This document shows positions 30,863 through 37,084 of a stretch of 37,084 nt of DNA, one piece after another. Positions within the stretch are counted from its first letter, which is position 1; each line of letters begins with the position of its first letter. The notes below the pieces were generated by a model that was given only the letters and a program-made list of their open reading frames with translations, was not told the origin of the DNA and made no database searches. The stretch is from Bacteroidales bacterium. Lineage in GTDB: Bacteria > Bacteroidota > Bacteroidia > Bacteroidales > UBA12170. The stretch covers positions 1 through 37,084 of the forward strand of contig JADGDY010000029.1 in the NCBI GenBank assembly GCA_016744655.1, in the 5' to 3' direction. The position numbers and the translations under genes are program-made.

Positions 30863-31703
30863 CTCCTAAAAAAAACTCTCCACACACCATCTTCTCATTC
30901 AACTTAGGAAACAAACTGATAAAACTAGGTAGTCGGTGGATTTTAATGGTTTTGTTCCTTAATTTCGTATAAATGCGATCCTCAAAATTTCTTTTCTCTG
31001 TATTGAAGAAAAAAGGAAAGTGATCCTCTCCAGCCCATGAAGTGATATATAGTTTTAGTTTCTGGTTTAAGTGATAAATTGGAAAATCAATTTTACTCAA
31101 TTCATTCCAGAACCAACTCTCAGTAAAAGGCGGTTCACTACCATGATGAACTGGATACTGTTTTTTTATTCGCTCAAAGAAAGCTAAATGCTGAGGGAGG
31201 ATTTTTAAACTAATAAAGTCATTTTCTTTTGGTCTTTCCATAAAGGTAAAGACAAACCTAGCTCCTTTACTGGTTTTGTGTTTCATCTCTTTTCGCTTTT
31301 CCCATTGATCAGTAAAAATAGAGGAGGAGGGCCTGTTTGGAATTAATGCTGGCAATTCAATAATTTCTTTTGGACTGAGAGAAGTCCTTGTTCTAACAAA
31401 AGTGTTTTTGATGTCCCATTCGTATTCATCCATAATAAAATCTCTTTTACTGGGTAAATAAAAAGGAGTTTGACAAGAAGAGAAGTTAACGGGTAGTTTG
31501 TTCTGCGTAATAAAATGCTGAAATATCAATTCTACAATCCGTCCTTTAGTAATGTTCTCAATTTTTCTTTTAATAGAGAACAAATCCATTTTCTTACTGG
31601 TAAAAGTTAAGGAAATTAGGGCATAATTAATGGCCTTGTTAATGATACTGTTTTCTATTCGTTCCGGTAAATCCTCAATGATAATGATGTCATGGCTTAA
31701 CAT
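30858..31703 (-). CDS. Unrecognised protein with a PD-(D/E)XK-like nuclease motif
   Basis: I do not recognise a named family. The 281-residue soluble protein has a helix KGRIVELIFQHFI (Glu58), then PSKRDFIMDEYEWDIKNTFV, giving Asp88 followed by Asp97-Ile98-Lys99. This matches the D-(x)n-(D/E)-x-K arrangement of PD-(D/E)XK nucleases, including the strand-hairpin spacing. A later hydrophobic strand (ARFVFTFMERP) could be the next core strand. The C-terminal half contains LKLYITSWAGEDHFPFFFN. I start at ATG 31703. A TTG at 31730 in the same frame is part of the TACCTTTG promoter element (31728-31735) and cannot be translated. No methyltransferase or other restriction partner is near. Confidence 0.55.
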   Translation of the reverse strand: MLSHDIIIIEDLPERIENSIINKAINYALISLTFTSKKMDLFSIKRKIENITKGRIVELIFQHFITQNKLPVNFSSCQTPFYLPSKRDFIMDEYEWDIKNTFVRTRTSLSPKEIIELPALIPNRPSSSIFTDQWEKRKEMKHKTSKGARFVFTFMERPKENDFISLKILPQHLAFFERIKKQYPVHHGSEPPFTESWFWNELSKIDFPIYHLNQKLKLYITSWAGEDHFPFFFNTEKRNFEDRIYTKLRNKTIKIHRLPSFISLFPKLNEKMVCGEFFLGE

Positions 31704-31727
31704 ATTGTGGGTTTTTAAGTGGTTCCT

Positions 31728-31735
31728 CAAAGGTA
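31728..31735 (-). promoter_or_regulatory. -7 promoter element of the nuclease-like gene
   Basis: Minus-strand TACCTTTG matches TAnnTTTG, 24 bases upstream of ATG 31703, and overlaps the false TTG start at 31730. Confidence 0.55.
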
Positions 31736-31864
31736 ATAATTCCTACACACTATTTTGAATGGATTTTGATTCCAGAACTTTTTCGAATAACAACTCGGTA
31801 CATTCTATATTTTCCCTACTTTAGCCCATTAAAATTTTAAAAATAAACTTTAAACAATAAGAAA

Positions 31865-33292
31865 ATGACAGAAGTAATTAAAAAAAGCCTGAGAGATTCT
31901 AAAGGCGCAAGGTGGGGAGCTCTTGCCGTTGTGTCCTTTACAATGATGACAGGTTATTATATCAATTATGTGATTTCTCCATTGAAACCACTATTAGAAG
32001 AGGCTTTTGGCTGGAATAGTGTTGATTTTGGTCTTTGGAATAGTGCTTATGGCTGGTTTAATGTATTCTTCTTAATGTTGATTTTTGGAGGAATTATTTT
32101 AGATAAAATTGGTGTTAGATTTACTGGTCTTGGAGCTGCTCTTACTATGATTGTAGGTACCCTGTTACAGTATGCTGCAATTTCGGGCATGGTTCCTATG
32201 GGTGATGTTTATTTTGCTGGAACATTTTTAGAGATGAAATCTCAAATTGCTTTCGGTGCACTTGGATTTGGAATATTTGGTGTCGGTGTTGAAATCGCCG
32301 GTATTACGGTAAGTAAGATTATTGTAAAATGGTTTAAAGGCAAAGAATTAGCCCTTGCAATGGGACTTGAAATGGCAACTGCTCGTATGGGTACTGCTCT
32401 TGCTTTAGCACTTCCTTATCCAATGGCTACAGCTTGGTTTGGTACAAAAGCCATGCCTGCACTTTCAGCTCCTGTTATGTTAGGACTAGGTCTTCTGGTA
32501 GCTGGATTTGTTGCTTTTATCTGGTATACATTCATGGATAAAAAGCTCGAAAAATCAGAAGGTGTTAAAGATGAAATTAGTGAAGAAGATGAATTCAAAG
32601 TAAGTGATATCTTAACAATCCTTACAAATAAAGGGTTCTGGTTAATCGCTTTCCTTTGTGTATTATTCTATTCTGGTGTTTTCCCTTTCCTTTATTATGC
32701 AACTGACTTAATGATTAATAAATATGGCGTAGATCCAGAGTTTGCAGGCTCTATTCCTGGACTACTTCCTTTTGGTACCATTCTTTTGACTCCTCTATTT
32801 GGTAGTATTTACGATAGAAAAGGTAAAGGTGCAACCATTATGTTAATTGGTTCTGTGATGTTATTATTAGCGCACACTGTTTTTGCCATTCCATTCATTA
32901 CTAATTATATAGTTGCTATTGCTCTTATTTTATTCTTAGGAGTTACATTCTCTTTAGTACCTTCAGCCATGTGGCCTTCAGTACCAAAGATTATTCCTGA
33001 AAAACAATTAGGTACAGCTTATGCTCTTATTTTCTGGGTTCAGAACTGGGGATTAATGGGTATTCCACTATTAATTGGTTGGGCACTAGATTATTCTAAT
33101 CCTGAAGTAATGGCTGCCAAAGCTGCTAAAGCTGCTGGTGATGCAAGTGTAATAGTTCCTGCTTATGATTATACTTTACCAATGCAAATATTTGCTGCTA
33201 CAGGTTTATTAGCAATTGTTGTTGCTTTAATGCTAAAAGCAGAAGACAAGAAAAAAGGTTATGGTTTAGAGCTTCCAAATATTCAGAAGTAA
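31865..33292 (+). CDS. MFS transporter, MFSD1-like
   Basis: This 475-residue protein has twelve hydrophobic segments in two groups, separated by a charged loop (KKLEKSEGVKDEISEEDEFK). The first-half signature NSAYGWFNVFFLMLIFGGII with LDKIGVRFTG fits MFS motif A in an unusual form. FGSIYDRKGKGATIM repeats it in the second half. The order of segments and MWPSVPKIIPEKQLGTAYAL with VQNWGLMGIPLLIGWALD closely resemble animal MFSD1, a lysosomal exporter of dipeptides. Inference only: a peptide or amino-acid-type carrier. A TACTTTAG (one mismatch to the promoter consensus) lies at 31817-31824. It is monocistronic with a strong terminator. Confidence 0.8.
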   Translation: MTEVIKKSLRDSKGARWGALAVVSFTMMTGYYINYVISPLKPLLEEAFGWNSVDFGLWNSAYGWFNVFFLMLIFGGIILDKIGVRFTGLGAALTMIVGTLLQYAAISGMVPMGDVYFAGTFLEMKSQIAFGALGFGIFGVGVEIAGITVSKIIVKWFKGKELALAMGLEMATARMGTALALALPYPMATAWFGTKAMPALSAPVMLGLGLLVAGFVAFIWYTFMDKKLEKSEGVKDEISEEDEFKVSDILTILTNKGFWLIAFLCVLFYSGVFPFLYYATDLMINKYGVDPEFAGSIPGLLPFGTILLTPLFGSIYDRKGKGATIMLIGSVMLLLAHTVFAIPFITNYIVAIALILFLGVTFSLVPSAMWPSVPKIIPEKQLGTAYALIFWVQNWGLMGIPLLIGWALDYSNPEVMAAKAAKAAGDASVIVPAYDYTLPMQIFAATGLLAIVVALMLKAEDKKKGYGLELPNIQK

Positions 33293-33314
33293 GACTATCT
33301 TAAATTATATAATC

Positions 33315-33352
33315 ATCCTGCTTTTTCTTATTGAAAAAGCAGGATTTTTTTT
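33315..33352 (+). terminator. Rho-independent terminator of the MFS gene
   Basis: ATCCTGCTTTTTC pairs perfectly with GAAAAAGCAGGAT around a 5-base loop, followed by a T tract. Confidence 0.92.
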
Positions 33353-33469
33353 GTTCAATAATTAATCAGGTATTACTGCTATTTGTTATCAAATGAGGGG
33401 GTTAAAAGAGGGATATTAAGGCGCTAAAAAAAAGAAGCATTAAAATGCCTGAATTTGCATAGATTGTTT

Positions 33470-33477
33470 TATATTTG
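33470..33477 (+). promoter_or_regulatory. -7 promoter element of atpD-atpC
   Basis: TATATTTG matches TAnnTTTG and lies 23 bases before the ATG at 33501. No TTTG is seen at -33. Confidence 0.55.
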
Positions 33478-33497
33478 CTTCAAATTTTAAGCGTTAA

Positions 33498-35006
<1,509 letters not shown>

Positions 35007-35012
35007 ACGATT

Positions 35013-35249
35013 ATGAATTTAGAAATCGTAACACCAGATAAAACAGTTTTTGAAGGAGAAGTCCAATTGGTTCAATTACCAGGTTTGGATGGTTCTTTTG
35101 AAGTTCTAAATCATCACATGCCCATGATAGCTGGTTTGGCTAAAGGCAAAGTTAAAGTGATAGATAAGGATAAAAAAGAAAACTTCTTTGAAATCAATGG
35201 TGGGGTTTTAGAAGTTGTTGATAATAAAGTGATGATTTTAGCTCAGTAG
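35013..35249 (+). CDS. atpC: F1F0 ATP synthase subunit epsilon (short form)
   Basis: The 78-residue protein has the N-terminal beta-sandwich of epsilon (MNLEIVTPDKTVFEGEVQLV, LPGLDGSFEVLNHHMPMIAG, FFEINGGVLEVVDNKVMILA) and lacks the C-terminal two-helix domain that inhibits ATP hydrolysis in E. coli. The short form is normal in this phylum, and the gene looks complete: it ends naturally and a strong terminator follows. It lies 6 bases after atpD. Confidence 0.95.
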   Translation: MNLEIVTPDKTVFEGEVQLVQLPGLDGSFEVLNHHMPMIAGLAKGKVKVIDKDKKENFFEINGGVLEVVDNKVMILAQ

Positions 35250-35269
35250 TTGAAATCTCAATATATACG

Positions 35270-35304
35270 AAAATCCGATTTGCAGTCTGCAAATCGGATT
35301 TTTT
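35270..35304 (+). terminator. Rho-independent terminator of atpD-atpC
   Basis: AAAATCCGATTTGCA pairs perfectly with TGCAAATCGGATTTT around a 3-base loop, followed by further T residues. Confidence 0.93.
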
Positions 35305-35669
35305 GTTTTTATACCCAATGGAATATATTGAATTGATGTGGAACTCACTTTATTCTAATTTGAATTTTTTACTAAACCCTCCTCAAAATATATCGTTCAG
35401 AAAATACCCTTCCCAAAAACGCTTATTCGTCCAGACATATAAAGTGCCGAGAATTTGTCCAAATACAAAACAAAACAGGGAATTTATGACAGTTTTTCTC
35501 TAAAATGGCAATTTCATTCCTCATTTTGGCAATGGAATTTTTTCTGATTTTCTTCCATCCTTGCGAAATTTGATAAACAATAATTGAATCGAACAATTGT
35601 GTTGAGTATTCTCAAAGATTTTGAGAACCTCTATTATTTGGTAATAAATGTATGTATCAAAAAAATATT
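35305..35669. other. Intergenic region upstream of the secreted protein gene
   Basis: No supported gene. An 8-bp perfect inverted repeat, TTCTCAAA-GAT-TTTGAGAA (35609-35627), lies 42 bases before the ATG. TATTATTTG (35632-35640) is a near promoter element with one extra base. A repeated TGGCAAT word occurs at about 35507 and 35530. Confidence 0.45.
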
Positions 35670-37084
35670 ATGATGAAAAAAAACCAACTCTTTTTATTCC
35701 TGCTGTTATTTTCTGTGGTAATTGCCCTAGCACAAGGTGTGAGGATAGAACCTAATACTTGTCTCAAAATAGAATCTGCTACCACTTTTAAAGTGGATAA
35801 TGGTGATTTGTTTATAGATTCGGATGCCAGTGGTGATGCATCACTGATTGATATCGGAACGCTGAGTTATATCAATGGCGAAGCCAAGGTTCAACGTTAT
35901 TTAACAGAGCAATGCTGGCACTTTATAAGTTCCCCTGTTATAGGAGCTACTGCAGCTATGTTTGAGAATGACTATTTACAATATCATTCTGAAAGTAGTA
36001 ATCTATATACTGAAATTTCTAGTTTAACTGATGATTTAAACCCCATGCAAGGTTATGGTTTGTGGATTGTGGATGAATCTGCCAGTACTGAGATGTTTTC
36101 TGGAGTCACTTATACTGGAAATAAAAGTAAATCATTTACTCAGAGTGGAGCTGGTTTTAACCTTTTAGGTAACCCTTATCCTTCAGCTATTGATTGGGAA
36201 TCGGTAAGTATACCTGATCAACTTAATGGAGCCTATTGGGTTTTTGATCCTACTATTGGTGCAAATGGAGGAGATTGGCGAGAATACATTAGTGGAGGTG
36301 GTGTTGCCAATACCACATCTCAATATATTCCAATGGGCCAAGGCTTTTTTGTTCGAGCCACTTCTGGTAGTGGAACCATAACCTTTGGCAATGATGATAG
36401 GGCTCATGATGCTCAATCCTACTATAAAAACTCAAGTGCAACAGATTCTGATACTGAGCTAATATTAATTAAAGCAACTGGAAACAATGTGACCATGCAA
36501 ACAGCAGTCCGCTTTAACTCAAATGCAACAAATAATATCGACAGACTCTATGATGTTCAAAAAGTCTCCTCCGGAAATATTGATATTCCGATAATTTACA
36601 CCAAATGCGAAGGGGAGAATATGGCCATTAATACGCTTCCTTCTTATATTGGTAACGAGGTATTGCCTTTGTATTTTGAAGCTGGAATGAGTGGAGATTA
36701 TTCTTTTGAAGCATTATTAGAAAACTTAGACTTCAATACCGGTGTTTATTTAGAGGATATCAGTTTAAATTATACTCAGAATTTAAGACATGAGCCTACT
36801 TATTCTTTCGATTATACCACAGGAGAAGTCAAGAACTTTAATATTAGATTTAAAGATGTTACAGGGATTGATGATTTGGAAAGTAAGGCTATGCAATGCT
36901 ATTTATCTCACCAAGTCCTGCATATAAATATTAAGGAAGATAATTTTTCCAATTCTCAAATAGAAGTTTTTAACCTTTCTGGTCAAAGTGTGCTTCAGAT
37001 GAATACCTCTGAAAAAGAAAATGAGATTCCATTTATAGGCATATCTTCCATTTATATTGTACAAGTTACGACCAACAAGAATAC
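35670..37084 (+). CDS. Secreted protein with T9SS sorting domain (3' end outside window)
   Basis: I translated this by hand from ATG 35670 (a second ATG follows at 35673); it is open to the window end, 471 codons. The N-terminus is a signal peptide (MMKKNQLFLFLLLFSVVIAL, cut after AQ). The body contains segments common in large Bacteroidota extracellular proteins, such as VQRYLTEQCWHFISSPV, NPMQGYGLW, NLLGNPYPSAIDW and PMGQGFFVRAT. From about residue 400 a sorting domain begins (GIDDLESKAMQCYLSHQ, SQIEVFNLSGQSVLQMN), whose last strand is just being reached at the window edge. It is expected to be exported through T9SS. Function unknown. The AT-rich spacer before it carries an inverted repeat. 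Confidence 0.85.
   Translation, partial: MMKKNQLFLFLLLFSVVIALAQGVRIEPNTCLKIESATTFKVDNGDLFIDSDASGDASLIDIGTLSYINGEAKVQRYLTEQCWHFISSPVIGATAAMFENDYLQYHSESSNLYTEISSLTDDLNPMQGYGLWIVDESASTEMFSGVTYTGNKSKSFTQSGAGFNLLGNPYPSAIDWESVSIPDQLNGAYWVFDPTIGANGGDWREYISGGGVANTTSQYIPMGQGFFVRATSGSGTITFGNDDRAHDAQSYYKNSSATDSDTELILIKATGNNVTMQTAVRFNSNATNNIDRLYDVQKVSSGNIDIPIIYTKCEGENMAINTLPSYIGNEVLPLYFEAGMSGDYSFEALLENLDFNTGVYLEDISLNYTQNLRHEPTYSFDYTTGEVKNFNIRFKDVTGIDDLESKAMQCYLSHQVLHINIKEDNFSNSQIEVFNLSGQSVLQMNTSEKENEIPFIGISSIYIVQVTTNKN

Noticed and set aside
31728-31730. TTG as the start of the nuclease-like gene
   Set aside because: It is part of the TACCTTTG promoter element; ATG 31703 is the first start within the transcript.
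35303-35503. 66-residue plus-strand reading frame
   Set aside because: It starts in the tail of the atpC terminator, has no promoter, and its composition is not coding-like.

Overview
The window comes from a low-GC member of the Bacteroidota. The signs are type IX secretion C-terminal sorting domains on two secreted proteins, TAnnTTTG -7 promoter elements (the Bacteroidota housekeeping type) in front of many genes, little visible Shine-Dalgarno sequence, an ExbB/ExbD operon with paired ExbD proteins, a short 78-residue ATP synthase epsilon subunit, and a LytS-type kinase carrying a periplasmic propeller. A Bacteroidales/Marinilabiliales-like or related marine lineage is plausible but cannot be fixed from this sequence. 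No insertion sequence, prophage, rRNA operon or CRISPR array was seen; the region looks chromosomal and mostly core.

Layout. 1-865: 5' part of a GAF-type histidine kinase (minus strand, 3' end outside the window). 992-2991: a two-gene unit of an Aur1/Ipt1-like PAP2 membrane enzyme and a GNAT-fold acyltransferase, possibly acting on lipids. 3087-7192: sucA-sucB (2-oxoglutarate dehydrogenase E1 and E2) with a terminator, a promoter and a leader palindrome. 7564-8751: secreted YCF48-repeat propeller. 9048-12069: FlK-like thioesterase and an M16 protease pair. 12142-13597: thioredoxin/glutaredoxin fusion, an orphan groES, and a small secreted protein. 13708-15693: dusB and a CPBP-family membrane protease, divergent from abutting promoters. 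16015-18887: a lone TonB-C-like secreted protein facing an exbB-orf-exbD-exbD operon. 18950-19037: tRNA-Ser(GGA). 19405-23434: an SDR-like protein and a six-PAS histidine kinase. 23436-25472: yicC-gmk-nadD. 25546-30649: a signalling cluster of a LytS-type propeller kinase, a receiver-only regulator and a divergent hybrid kinase. 30858-31703: an unrecognised protein with a PD-(D/E)XK-like motif. 31865-33292: MFSD1-like transporter. 33501-35249: atpD-atpC. 35670-end: partial secreted T9SS substrate.

Three predicted long reading frames begin at a TTG that is really the last three bases of a TAnnTTTG promoter element (dusB, yicC and the nuclease-like gene), and a fourth (PAP2) begins inside an upstream terminator. 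For these I moved the start downstream. The most interesting items are the possible lipid-modifying pair at 992-2991, the PD-(D/E)XK-like gene, the receiver-only partner of the LytS-type kinase, the orphan groES beside a degenerate thioredoxin-glutaredoxin fusion, and the four-gene Exb operon with an unknown membrane subunit. I saw no strongly convincing new defence or mobile system.
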